Positions 33,019-54,204 are shown, counted from the stretch's first letter. The stretch is 60,000 nucleotides of DNA from Zygnema cylindricum (GCA_037447655.1 JBBHKE010000159.1:402041-462040), one strand, 5' to 3'. Notes: a model not told the origin generated them from the letters alone. Program-made: numbers and translations.

Positions 33019-35554
33019 ACTAAAGGGTGTCATGTTTTTTCAAATTGTTACAAACGTTTTTCCTTACGAGGGTGAATCGGTATCGATCAAACAATCCACG
33101 CACAAATGCAGAAGCTTTTTGGTAAAGGTTGTAGTTGCCTTTTTTAATGTTTGCTTACTTTTTTTTTCTTTTAGAAAAGTGTAACTAATCTGGTCTCATC
33201 AATGTCAATAGATTGTTGAAAAATGTCTTCGAGCAGTTTCCATGTATATGGCGTGAAGCAGGGCCAGCTTCCAGTAGATAATGTCCAGTGGCTTGTAGGC
33301 TATAATAAGGTCTTTTTCTCCCTTAGACATTTATTTCTAGAAGGTTTTTTGCTGTCCCTGCTTTTGCTGTTCTGCTTAGTGAAGCGGAACATGTTCATTT
33401 GGTAAAGGAAAAACTGCCCCCCATGACCCTCTACGGCTCAACAGCAATTTTAAAACTTTAAAATTCCCTAAAACATAACCCGATATTGTTGACACAGGCG
33501 TCAGTTCATCGCAGTCCTGGGAATGCAGAGCATTGAGGAAGGGTTGGTTTGCTATGTGTTGCAGCTGTGGTGGTTAATGTTTACAAAATGTAAAATATTT
33601 GGGACAATATACTTTTGAGATCTTTTTTTTTTCTTTAATGTTTTTACACATGGTTGTTTGCCTTCATGGCTGTGCCAGTTTACTTATCTTAAATGAATTG
33701 CCAAAACCATCATTGCCGTGGATGTGAGGAGTCTTATGGCCATAAGCAGATGTGCTAAAATAAAATAAATTTTATGCTGATATATGTCATAGTTTAAGCC
33801 ATGGAAACTCAAAAAAATGAGAACATTTCTCTTTTCAGGGCAGACATTAGTATGGCGCGAAATAATTTAAACTAGATCAACATGTGAATGCCAGACAGCT
33901 GTGATTGCTTTTACTACTAGTAGAAAAACATGGCTAGAAGACCAGTTGTAATTGGTACCACAGATTGCACATTATGTCATATTACCTGACAAAGTTGATG
34001 TCTCGAGCAGCTGAAAAATCATAAGGCTAAATAAAAGTAGCGCGCCCTCGGCAAAAGTTTAGTCTTTGATCAGAAAAGTAAATTTAGAGGCATAAAAAAT
34101 TGACGGTCCATTTTACTGATCTTTTTGTGACAAGGAACAGGTCAAGGGAGCATATGTCCAATTCACACGCATACATCTAATTCACATCCGTTCACTTATC
34201 TTCTTTGGTTGTTGATATGTCATGCTCAGCTATCGTTGTCACATATGGACCACTCAGATACAACTCTCCCGGTTTAAGTTGGCGCCCTTTCCAGCTTTGC
34301 CCTAAACTACACATTTTGCCATTTCGGAACACCTTTGGGGGACAATGTCATTCCGACCAGGATGAGTTCGAGAACCGATAAACAAGACTGCATAAAGGGT
34401 CGATAGTTGGACTTACTACGCTGTTTTCCGCTATACTTAACAGTTAGTTAAGACTTTTATAGTTGGTCAAAGTTGTCTGTTGTAGTGTAGGACAGCAACA
34501 CATGACAATTCATATTTGTGTACTGAGGTTGTCTGATTTTCATGCTTGATAACTGGTTACAAAGGTCACACAACATCCTTTAATTCGATACATTATGCAA
34601 ACACGTTGAAACTCTGAGGAAGACACGTCGGTTATAAGACTGCATGCCTTTAGGGGCTTTAATTTACTTTTATATAGCAATGAATGCTAGTGATTAAGTT
34701 TCCTGGTTGGACACTTTGCAGACCATTGACTTCCTGCAACTATCTGTTCTATTTCAAGTGGTCACTTCAGTGACGCATCAGGGGTCATGTTTAGGAGCCA
34801 AAGTCAAAGTTGCAAGGAGTAGTCAGTCGGTCACGCTGATGACGTCACAAAACATCAATTATTGGACCAACAAACGCTGAATTATAAATCGTGACTTCAG
34901 TGACAGCACAACCTTCTTTGGTTTTCTGGCCAGCTGTCACAAAGAAAATGTTTGTAATACAGACTACACACACAATCGATCGGAAATCAACAGATAAATC
35001 GTTACGAGAATAGAGTATTCGACACTAATTTTGTGCTAATACTCGGTGTTTCTTTCACCTTTGTAAATGTGGATAGTGCCCCTTTTAGGCACTCACACTT
35101 TGTTGACTAAATATTTGTTCGATATTTGCTCAGAGTTTCCAGACCTCCAAAAAGGCGACAGTCAAGGAGACGTGAAAAAAAAAATAGATTCAAACAAATT
35201 ACTATCAAGACAAAAATGCAGGGTGAAGTAGAAAGACCAATCAAAAAGACACAAAGTAGGATAGTTTTTGTTAAAAAGATAACAAAAACTTATATTCCAA
35301 ATCCCATATCGTACTCGTTTCAACGTCCATCCTCTACAAAAATAACCGATAAAAGTTGTTTTAAGAAACCTCAGCTACTTTTTCCTCTACCGACATCATT
35401 ATACATCATCAACATCGTCATATATTTTTTTCTCTTCCCTTTTATTTTCTCATATATTTTTTTCTCTTCCCTTATTTTTTTTCATATATTTTCCTCTCTT
35501 CCCTTTTTTCTTCTCATATATTTTTCTCTCTTCCCTTTTTCTTTTCCTTTGTCC
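33019..35554. other. 3' region between the convergent HRD1 and SDR genes
   Basis: The first few hundred bases are probably HRD1 3' UTR. At 34740-34910 CTTCAGTGAC-type motifs and TGATGACGTCA occur. The open frame at 35126-35689 is Lys/Arg-rich, then encoded by a CT-rich repeat, and is not considered real. Confidence 0.4.
35418..35551 (+). repeat. About 32-bp pyrimidine-rich tandem repeat
   Basis: Four copies of TCATATATTTTTTTCTCTTCCC-like units end just before the SDR stop codon complement, so they lie in the 3' UTR or flank of that gene. Confidence 0.75.
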
Positions 35555-45061
<9,507 letters not shown>

Positions 45062-45285
45062 TCTTAAACGAACGAAACTTGAAATTAAACGCAGTACTGT
45101 TTTTCTTCTAGGAGAGCGAGTAGGAGAGGGAGAGTGACAAAAGAGCGGGAAGAAGCAGAATAGACGGATACCAAGTTTTTGGATTAGGGTTATCCCTGGA
45201 GTTGCATATCGAGGAAAGAAGCGATATCCGATACAAGGTCAATATTCAGTACACCGCGAATCGCTATTACAGTACACTAGTACAG

Positions 45286-45334
45286 TACACCGCCAATCGC
45301 TATTAGCGTCAAAGGAATAGCGATTGGCGGTGTA
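45286..45334. mobile_element. 49-bp TIR-only form of the TACACCG family
   Basis: TACACCGCCAATCGCTATTA followed by GCGTCAAAGG and then the inverted AATAGCGATTGGCGGTGTA. Practically only the two termini are left. It sits 3 bp from the next element. Confidence 0.75.
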
Positions 45335-45337
45335 CTG

Positions 45338-45558
45338 TACACCGCCAATCGCTATTAGCGTGTAGGTTTGATTAGCGTATACTATTATTTAGCGTGGTGT
45401 ACGCTAATTGGGAATTTGGAAATTTTGGAAGAAATCGATTACTCTAATTAGGAATTAGGGATTTTTTTAAATAGTGTGGATAATTCTATTTGAGAATAAA
45501 AACAAAAAAAAGCGGGACGGGATTAGCGTACACAACGCTAATAGCGATTGGCGGTGTA
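45338..45558. mobile_element. TACACCG-family MITE
   Basis: TIRs TACACCGCCAATCGCTATTA and TAATAGCGATTGGCGGTGTA are perfect inverted copies over at least 20 bp. The interior is nearly identical to the element at 45847-46065. Confidence 0.9.
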
Positions 45559-45846
45559 CTGTACCATTTAAACATACGGTAAGATAAAATACTGTACTGA
45601 ATAAGCCAAAGGTACAGAAGTATAACACGTGAACACCGACCACGATGTCGGTGAATCAGGGTGATCGTCCATTGAGCTTCGTTTCCTTTTCAGTTAATGA
45701 CCGAAATTGATCTTCCCTTGGGGCATGCCCAGTTCTCAACTGCCAAGTTGACAGCTATCGACAGCTGTCATTTCACTTAAATTTTAGAAGAAGGTTGGTC
45801 TGGGGTCTTTGCATTGACCAAGGCATAGTACTACTGTACTGTACAG

Positions 45847-46065
45847 TACACCGCCAATCGTTATTAGCGTGTAAGTTTTTTTAGCGTATACGAATAATTA
45901 GCGTGGTTTACGCTAATTGGGAATATGAAAATTTTCGAAGAAATCGTCTATTCTAATTAGGAATTAGGGTTTTTTTAAATAGTGTGGATAATTCTATTTG
46001 AGAATAAAAAAAAAAAAAGCGGGACGGGATTAGCGTACACAACGCTAATAACGATTGGCGGTGTA
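45847..46065. mobile_element. TACACCG-family MITE, near-duplicate of 45338-45558
   Basis: TIRs TACACCGCCAATCGTTATTA and TAATAACGATTGGCGGTGTA. Interior shares AATAGTGTGGATAATTC and AAGCGGGACGGGATTAGCG with the neighbour, showing recent amplification. Confidence 0.9.
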
Positions 46066-46216
46066 GTATAGTCTCCCGTATAGTACGCGTATTGAAGGGA
46101 ATCATACTATATAGTGTTTCCAATTGTTTTCGCACTGTTGAACCTATGAATGAAACCATCAGAGCCTGCGCCTTGGCCATTCCTCTGTTCAGGGGCACGG
46201 GAGGTGCGAGGCAGCC

Positions 46217-49200
46217 ATGGCTGCCATCGAAGAATCAGAACCGTGTCCGTATTGCTCTGCCATGGCTGGGACTCGCAGCGTTCGTCTTCTGGTAGAGTGC
46301 CGCGCGTGTGGACGTATCGTACGCGAGCGCCACGTAGCATCTGTTCCTTTGTATGGAGAAACTGTACGAGATGTAGTGTTTTCTGCTCCTTTGCAACCTT
46401 CTTTCAGTACAGACGGAGTAGACGAGAAGGCAAACTTAAAAAATGGCAGCCACCTTGATAAAGGTTCTTCTATAATGGCTGCCTTTTCGGTGTCATCTTT
46501 GGAAACTCTTCCTCTTTTTTCAGCTGCCACATCATCCATGTCCGGACAGCTTGCAGAACTCGAACGCGTTTTCGGAGACGCCCTGTATGCCAAAGAGAGT
46601 CCGAATAATCCTTATGGCACGACCGAATATGTTCGAGCTTATCTTCAACTCTTGGATGTGGCTTCTTTGCTCGGTCTCGATCACGATATTGTCGAAACCT
46701 CAGCCCTTATTTTTCAGGACTGTTGTTCCGTTTCTATGGCTGACGTCAGAAATAACAGCAGTATTGAAGCTCTTGCAGTGGCAGCCATGATGCTGGCTAT
46801 GAAGGAGGCCCACGAAACTCGCACTTTATCGGTGAGGCATATGTTCCCTTCTTCCCTTCTTATCCGCCATGGGATTAGACGCTGTGGTTGATGAACTAGC
46901 CAGTAGGTTAAATACACGCATAATACGCGTTGACATCAAATGTTGATGTCAAATGGTGTTTATGGTTTATATCCGCATCATGGTTTATCATTCATGCTGC
47001 CCTCATCCACACCTCAGGTTTTATCTCAAAGTTTCAATTCAAAATTTGCAACTACAGGTCCACTCTTTGTCGTCATCATTACTGTGTTCGAAAATCTTGC
47101 TTACTCGAGACTGAGGTGGATCCATTCAATGATTGCAAATCCTGAAATAAACCTTAAAATGCCCTTAAAAATTCAAAATAACCCTAGAAACCCTAAAAAG
47201 CCATGAAAAATCCTGAAAAACTTTGAAATGCCCACACAGTAGGGAGAAACGTGAGGCTCCACGAGACTCGGCATCTCGGTAACCAAGAGTTAGGAGTTGC
47301 TTAAAGCGATAGGGAGGAAACCGGAGATCCGTTCATGCTATTTTTAGTGGTTAGGAGTTTGTAAACACATTCTTCAACCCCATAGTAGAGGTATGGTTAC
47401 TTCATCTTTGTGCTAGCGTTTGATTGTTTATAACATATCTTTTGGAGCTAAACATGCTATTTCATCGGTTACCTCAGTATAATCAACTTTTGTTTAACCC
47501 ATTATACATTTAAAAGGGGTTTTGTCGGTTTTCAGTGTTTTGAAAAAAATGTTCAAGTGTGCTTCACTGCCCATCGCCATTAGAGTTAATCACTTTAATC
47601 CAAGTAGTGTTTGTTTGACCTGAAATCATAAATTAGTATTAATAACGCTTTTTTAAGTGCCCACAATAAAACGCAATTTAGTGTAGTTAATTCTAAGAAG
47701 GCGCCAATGCTAATAATTCACTAATTCTAAGAGCGATGGGCTGTGTACACTACCCATAGCTTTTAGCGTTAATAACACTAATTTGGTTGGAACTTTTTTC
47801 GGCCGAAAAAAAAGTGTTGACAACACTATTTAAGAAAGTGGGCTACAATCTGCCATGTCTCCCTAAACAAAATGAGTGTATACATTCTAAGTCTGTATTT
47901 ACACTAATCATTCCTTTACTTTAATAGCGATGGGCAGTGTAGCTGATTGTTTGCTATATCATTTAACACGCAGTCCATCGTTCCATAATAAACAGTAGGG
48001 TATGTATAACTTAATCATTTGAAGTAAGAGTAACACATTGCCTTTTTTTATTTTTCATGCTCATCGCTATGCAGCATTGAAATTCAGAACCACTTTGGTT
48101 CATTGCAAGATTTTTCAACCTTCTTGTACTCCACACTTTTTTTGGTGGTCAAGTTAATGTTAGTTGGGACAGCGTAGAAAGGCTCTTCACCTCACCTCAA
48201 TGCTTCCGTGAGTCCGAAAGATGTGGGCTGATGGGTTTTTAGTTCGATAAGATGCTTTTAAGAGATGGACAAAACTACACTGCTCATCGTTATTAGTGTT
48301 AAAACATCTTTTTTCCGTGCACACTTGCCGAATTGTCAATCGGAGACAGCCAATAGGAAGGTGAGAATCTTGCCTTCCAATATCAACCATCGGATTGACA
48401 ATCCGACAAGTGTGACGGGGAAAAGATGTTTCAATTGGCGAAAAAAGCACTAACACTAATAATATGGGCGGTGTACGTGGTTTCTTTGGAGGAAGGGAGC
48501 CATTATTTCTGGAAATTAATTAGTATAGGTCCAGTTGGTAGATGCAAACTGGTAGAAGATCTGTTTGAGTGGATGAAGATGAGGAAGGATAAAATCGATG
48601 TAAAAAAATGATGAGAGAAGAAAGATGAAAAGCCGCGAGATTAAGATGACAGGAAGAACACGAGGGATCAGGGACCGGCTAGGTGATGATGACATGATGA
48701 TGAGGGACGCACCATGGAGTGAGATCAACGATGACGATTTATCTATGACGATGATGGAAAGGATGAGACGACAATGGAAGAAAGGGAAGGATGACAAGAG
48801 GAGAGGAGGAAGAGGAGGAGAGGAGATGGAAGAGGAGAAAGGAGAAGAGGAGGGAGAGGAGGAGGGACAGGATAGAATAGATAGGGGGGGGGGGAAGGGG
48901 GAGGGGGAGAGGGGAGAGGGAGGGGGGGGAGGGAGGGAGGCAGAAATGAGAAAAAGAGGGAGCACTGTTTGGATATAAATGAGAATGAATTGGACTTGGA
49001 CGTAAATGGATCCTAAAGGAAAATGGAGGTGGAATAAAGCAAAATGCAAGGACATGTCGATCTGTGTTTGCTTCAGAAAAGTATCCAGGTACTGTGAGCC
49101 ACCTTGTTTGTATTGAAGGCTAAATGCCATGGCTGTGTGTTTCAACCATTGTTAGTTACTCTGCAATTTTTGCTACCTTCTGGTCATGTTAGCTGAGTAT

Positions 49201-52200
49201 GTGTGAGAGCTGTTGGGCAAGAATCTCTATTTATCTTGCACAATGAAGGACCTTGTAATCCGTTTAGTCTCTGGTCTACCTACAGGTGTTGAAGGCATTT
49301 GTTTGAAATGGGGACATCTGTAAGTCAGTCTCAAGGTTCTCAGTTTCTCAAGTTTCTCCATCTATAATATATTGTATGTATATATATACAATATTAGATA
49401 TACACGCATGTTTAGAACTCTATATTTCATATGACACATATTTATACATATTGATTTATGTTGCATATTGCACAGGTTTTGCCGATAATTGATGTGTATT
49501 TTTTTTAGGGGTACTGATAATCGATATATTGACACGATATATTGAACGTCAGATAATCACGATATGTCGATGTTGATATTGCGACATAAGTGATATGTAC
49601 TTGTACAGTCTGTAAAGTAACTGTCCCCACATTCCGTAATTTTGTACATCCGCGCATTTCGGACATCCAAGGGCGCAGCTCCATTGGAACCTTTCCGGTT
49701 CACAAATCGACGCGATTTACCTCAAAGACAGACAACTAAAAGCTCGATGATTGCGATAGCTGCGGGAAATTGGGCGACCCTTTATGTCATTCTGTAATGT
49801 ATGAAGAAACAAATTTCGATAAACTTTTTTAGCCGTAGAAAATTGATTTGCCCAATTTCGGAGTTGATCTCGAACAAATTTTGAGACCCCTAAATTAGTC
49901 GAAGCGAATATTCTTGTCCTTCCCGTATTTTTTTTTTAGTTTGTTTGGATTGTCCGGGGCATTTTAATAGCCAAAGCTATCATCCGCTTCAATGGAACGA
50001 ACGATCAGTTCATCGCGCAGAAGGAGCGCTTTATATAACTGGAAAGGTCCCAATGGTTCTGTCTTCTGATCCCTAAAATACTTTTAATATAGAAAGAAAT
50101 ATATTTATTCAATTTTCTGCGATTATCAGGATATCGATACCTTGTTGGTTTTGCAATAAAATTCGAGTTTTGAACAACTTGATATCCTGGTATATTGATA
50201 TCATTATATATCGACTTCGATTTTGATCGCTACCCAGCAATAATATATATATATATAACGATAGATATTATCAACCCTATCCTCTTTGCCAAAAAACGAT
50301 AATCAATCGACACTTCAAAAAATAAAAAATCACTAGCTGTCAAAATATCTTATAGTTGTCCTTCTATCCTACGATTAAGAAACCAGCCGATATTCGTCAA
50401 ATCTTCCTTCGAATATTGATATCCGAATGTTCTGAAAGAATTCGAGATAATGACTAGTGTTGTGGCTGCATCAAAACCATGGGAAAGATAAATAGTAGTT
50501 CGAGAAAAGGTCCACTAAAAAAAAAAATAACAAAAATAGAGAGAGAGGTGTATGGACAATTTCCCTTTAATTACCCTAGTACACCTCTCTAACAGAATAT
50601 GAAACACCAACTAAACTAGGAGCATCAAGGAGTGTCTCAACGCTTTAGGAGAAACTCCATCTTCATCAAAAGGAGAAAAGAACGCGGATGCAAATGAATG
50701 TACAAGTGTTCACCGGAGTCGTCATATATATAATAGATATGCTTTGTTGAATGATCTTGAGGCCAAAGATTTTATGCCTGTACTGCGGTCCTATCTGTAA
50801 GTCTGTGTTATGTTCCTTCTCCACGGCCGCACAGACCATGGCCTTTCGGTGATGTGTTCATGCAAGCAGTGGCTGGGGAGGGCTCTGAATGCAGCGTGGA
50901 GTGATCGGGAGGGCAGGACCTGGCCACACACATTGGAGAAGTTGTGATTAGTCGGAATCTCTGCACTCGACGCAATCCAATCAGCATTTCGGCAGCGGCT
51001 ATCTATCTGTCCTGTCTCTTGGAGGATAAGCCGAGGACTCAAGCAGAGATTTGCAAGGCCACTGGACTCACTGAGGTGAGAGTGAGGAACCAAGCTGTCT
51101 TTGCGATCTTTTTTACGTGTTACCTGCTTGGTGGAAAGTGTTGTGAAACCTGCAAGATGGCTGTTTCCATGACTGCTTGTGGACATGGATGGCTGTTTTC
51201 ACTTACAAAGTTGGTTTCGACGTAGGGATGGTGATCTGTCTTTTTTTTGAGTGGTAATCTGTGGTAACTGAAAGATGGATGAGTAGTACACCGTGTATCA
51301 TTTTAGAGTTAAAGGACTATGTCGGTGCCCCTAATTCTAGCCCTTGAAGGTAAAATAGTATTAATAATACTAATCGTTTTTTCATGAATGCTAATTCTTT
51401 GATTGGTTCAAAAATAGCCTCGTCATTTGGAACTGAATTAGAATTAAGAACACTAAATAAAGCTCACGCTGATTATCTCCTTGCTCTAATAACGATTCAC
51501 GGTGTAGTGCTGGATGGAGAGGTTTGCAGGTAACTTTGCGTAAAGTGTACAGAGAGCTCAGTAAGAATCTGGACGATTTGTTACCTCCTTATTACAAACC
51601 TAAAGTGCCTCCAGAAAAGGCTTTTTCTATGACTGCTGCTTTGGGAAGAACCGCAACGCCGCGACAAACTGCTGCTCAAGGAGAAACAGAGACAGAACAT
51701 GGAACTGGTAGTGAGGGCTCCGTTCCGTCGGCCCCAAGATGGCCGAGCTCGATTGCAAAATCCGTTGAACGGCCCGACACTGATGGTCAGGTTGGTGAAG
51801 CTCCCTCCTCCGTGGGAGTTTCAACAGGAGGGGGAGGAGCTGTTGAACTTAAGGCTGGCAAAAAAGCTTGTAACAGGGGAACCGGAGAGATAGTGGCAGT
51901 TAGGGAAAGGCAGTTGATGAGGGAAGATGCACAATATAATGATTTTGAGGAGAGAGTAGGCAATGGAAAGGAAGGAGAAGGGCAAGTAGGAGCCCTTTCT
52001 ACTTCCTCACAGCAACCAACTTCTGGGCCAATAGGAACACCTTCTGGTTTGGCATCTTTTCAACTTCCCGGATTACCATTTGCAAATTTACGAGAAATGC
52101 CTCTCGTGTGGGGACCCTCTCATCCCAGTTTTGCTGCGCGTCCTCCCGAGGGAACCGTCAGAGGAGGAGAGAGAGGAGAGAGTGTACCGACTTCTTTACC

Positions 52201-53089
52201 GATGACGACTCCTCAGGCTGTCGCAGAATCTATGGCCCTCTCGGGGCCGGTAACGGGAGGGCCTCCTCACTTCAACATGGCTGCGAGTCAGAGAGATTTC
52301 GGAGGTTCATCAGCCGATTATAAAAGGGAAGGTTCTCACGACAGGGAGAGAGATGAGAGACGAGAGGCGAGAGAAGAGAGACAGAGAGAAGAAAGAGGAG
52401 GACGGACCAGACAGGAAGGTAGTAACCTTGACAATAACAGTCAGGGAAATGCGAACCTCTCCACCATGAGAGTCCCTATGCCTTCTTCGGCGGCCATGAA
52501 TCTGGGAGCTTTTGCGGCCTTCCCTCCCAACTTATGGCCCATTTTTGCAGCCGGTGGAGGTCCCTCTCCCTCCGCTTGGGGCGCAATGCTTCCTCCACAA
52601 CTCATGCCCATGGGAGGAGGCATCCCTCCCATCCCTCCTATCCCTCCTATCCTTTCTGATGCTCGAAACAGTGTTAATCCCGGTAGTGGAACGGGAGGAT
52701 CTACTAGAGGTCCTGGGACTCCTCCAGGAGTCGCCATTTCCGGTGGCCTTCCTCCTGGTTTTGCCGAAGCTATGGCGCGAAGCACTATGCTAGCTTCTCA
52801 CTCGGGGCTGCCTCCCATGTGGCCTCCTTTCCATATGATGTTTCCTCCCACAGCTGGTACTGGGGGACCGGACGGGGCGGTACAGATGCCTTTTGGGTCC
52901 TTTCAGGATGCGATGGCGATTCGTGGAGCCATGGCGAATGGACAAGGAGGACCGATGTTTCCGGTCCTCAACATGGGATTGGCGTATCCGCAGGCATTGA
53001 TGGAGAAACAACAACAAGTTTCACAAAATACTACAGGGCCGGTTGCTCCTCCTTCCTCGGCGGCTCCGTCCCATGACAGGGCACAGTAG
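46217..53089 (+). CDS. PBRP: pBrp, plant-specific TFIIB-related protein
   Basis: Exons: 46217-46831, 49249-49319, 50620-50796, about 50912-51075, 51530-53089. The start has good context (GCAGCCATGGCT). The N-terminal zinc ribbon is CPYC...CRAC; MSGQLAELERVF then leads into cyclin repeat 1 (AYLQLLDVASLLGLD, SIEALAVAAMMLAMKEA). Exon 2 (LVSGLPTGVEGICLK) matches the EISTASNLPQKEIGKYIK region of plant pBrp. Repeat 2 is THIGEVVISRNLCTRRNPIS, AAAIYLSCLLEDKPRTQAE and TGLTEVTLRKVYRELSKNL. In Arabidopsis pBrp sits on the plastid envelope and can move to the nucleus. The last exon adds about 520 Gly/Pro/Met-rich residues, longer than the Arabidopsis tail. The link from exon 3 (phase 2) to exon 4 is unresolved because of a TGA at 50902; a 14-nt microexon at 50835-50848 plus an acceptor at 50911 restores the frame (866 residues), but is only a model. 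Confidence 0.87.
47563..47747. mobile_element. TACACCG-family MITE, first of a pair
   Basis: Ends TTCACTGCCCATCGCCATTA and AAGAGCGATGGGCTGTGTA. Same subfamily as 18633-18807. Confidence 0.7.
47746..47941. mobile_element. TACACCG-family MITE, second of a pair
   Basis: Ends TACACTACCCATAGCTTTTA and TAATAGCGATGGGCAGTGTA; shares its first TA with the previous element. Confidence 0.75.
48276..48475. mobile_element. TACACCG-family foldback MITE
   Basis: Ends TACACTGCTCATCGTTATTA and TAATATGGGCGGTGTA; inner arms CGTGCACACTTGCCGAATTG and CAATCCGACAAGTGTGACG. Same subfamily as 9862 and 35783. Confidence 0.8.
48625..48960 (+). repeat. Purine-rich (GA/GGA) low-complexity tract in pBrp intron 1
   Basis: Becomes almost pure G/A at 48775-48960, with poly-G runs of up to nine. 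Open frames on both strands here are composition effects. Confidence 0.8.
49320..50619 (+). other. pBrp intron 2
   Basis: Starts GTAAGT, ends AAACTAG. Holds blocks of ATATCG-type repeat (49510-49610, 50120-50270) and no recognisable gene. Confidence 0.6.
51287..51506. mobile_element. TACACCG-family MITE next to the pBrp last 3' splice site
   Basis: Ends TACACCGTGTATCATTTTAG and CTAATAACGATTCACGGTGTA. Its right end is only 23 bp before the exon at 51530, so it must overlap or displace the normal branch-point zone. Confidence 0.85.
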
Positions 53090-53995
53090 GACTATTTCGC
53101 ACGTCATTTTTTTTGGATTTTTTTTTTTTTTTTTTGTTTCTTCTTTTCTTTCCTTTCCTTTCATTTCTTTCCGTTTTTTATATATATGTGATTAACCTCT
53201 TTCTTAATGGAATTCCATCACCATCTATCAATCGGTGGGCGTTGGACAAATTGTTGTTATTTTTTTCATGATTTGTTGTGTTGACAATATTGTTGTTGAA
53301 TGACGATATTGCTCAAATAATGGAAATCTCTATCTATGCATTCATATCGGTTCTTAGGCACCTCTCCTATCTCTTGGAAAACCATAGTTTGGTTGTCTTT
53401 AGGACACTGCCCGACTTTAGTAATGTCAATAACATTCCCGCCTTTCTTGGCCGAATATTATGAAATTTTGGGTATGGCGTGATACACTTCGTATCTGCTC
53501 ATCGCGAATCGCTGTAGCGGGTAACCCCGTTGGTTAATCGGTTTTTTTTTTGTTTTGAGTGAAACTGATCTGAACCGAGCTAAACTGGGTTTTCACAGTT
53601 TGGTTCGTTAAATTTGCTTTTACTGTAATTTACTGGTTGTGTTCGGCTTTGGCGATTTCAAAAACTGTTCTATTCAGCTCAATCAAGCTGAATCCAGTTT
53701 GAAACTTTTGAACCGATGTAGGAATGTACGACAGGACGAATAAGTGTCAATTTCATATTGTGCGTACTTTGTGTTCAGTTTAGTCAGAGTAACTGTTTTG
53801 TTTGGCATGATATAACGTACTAACCAAATACTGGTCATTATTACCTTACGGATATGTCAGAAATTCACCAGAAAAATTGACCATTTTCCTCAATTTTTAG
53901 AAGCGGATACCGGACCAATGTAACGATTATCGGTAGGTCCAAAAATGGTACATATCGTTTATCGGCAATTGGCTCCTGATACACAACACGACAAG
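53090..53995. other. pBrp 3' flank
   Basis: Probably 3' UTR at first (T-rich tract at 53108-53180), then AT-rich spacer with CTGAACCGAGCTAAACTG-like motifs (53560-53720). The ATATCG-type block end is at 53930-53990. No gene seen. Confidence 0.4.
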
Positions 53996-54204
53996 TACAC
54001 CGTGAATCGCTACTAGTGTTAATCACGCTAATTCGGCGCCCTTCAATTTTTACCCAAATTCTTAAATAGTGATTAAAAAAACCCTAAAAACAAATTAGAG
54101 TGATTGAATTCCTTGAAAACTCCCAAATTCCCAATTAGCGTTAATCACACTAATTGTTCTTTAACACTAAATACTTGTTAACGCTAACAGCGATTCGCGG
54201 CGCA
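53996..54204. mobile_element. TACACCG-family MITE
   Basis: Starts TACACCGTGAATCGCTACTA; the right end CTAACAGCGATTCGCGGCGCA is slightly diverged. Confidence 0.75.

Larger units (their letters stand above)
45062..46216. promoter_or_regulatory. Shared promoter region of the divergent SDR and pBrp genes
   Basis: The two start codons face away from each other 1155 bp apart. A CT-rich leader-like stretch precedes the SDR start (45100-45165 on the minus strand). The remainder is mostly TACACCG elements (45250, 45286-45334, 45338-45558, 45847-46065) and a half foldback (46085-46144). Bidirectional control is inferred from position only. Confidence 0.5.
46832..49248 (+). other. pBrp intron 1
   Basis: 2.4 kb. 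Starts GTGAGG and ends AATGAAG. Contains three TACACCG elements and a purine-rich tract. Around 47160-47230 the motif CCCTAAAAA and variants recur (AACCCTAGAAACCCTAAAAA). Confidence 0.7.

Noticed and set aside
46930-47206. Open frames after pBrp exon 1 as candidate exon 2
   Set aside because: Text does not match the family; the segment at 49249-49319 matches and has the right phases.
48516-49145. 209-codon minus-strand open frame
   Set aside because: Ser/Pro-rich text made by the purine tract; lies in a pBrp intron.
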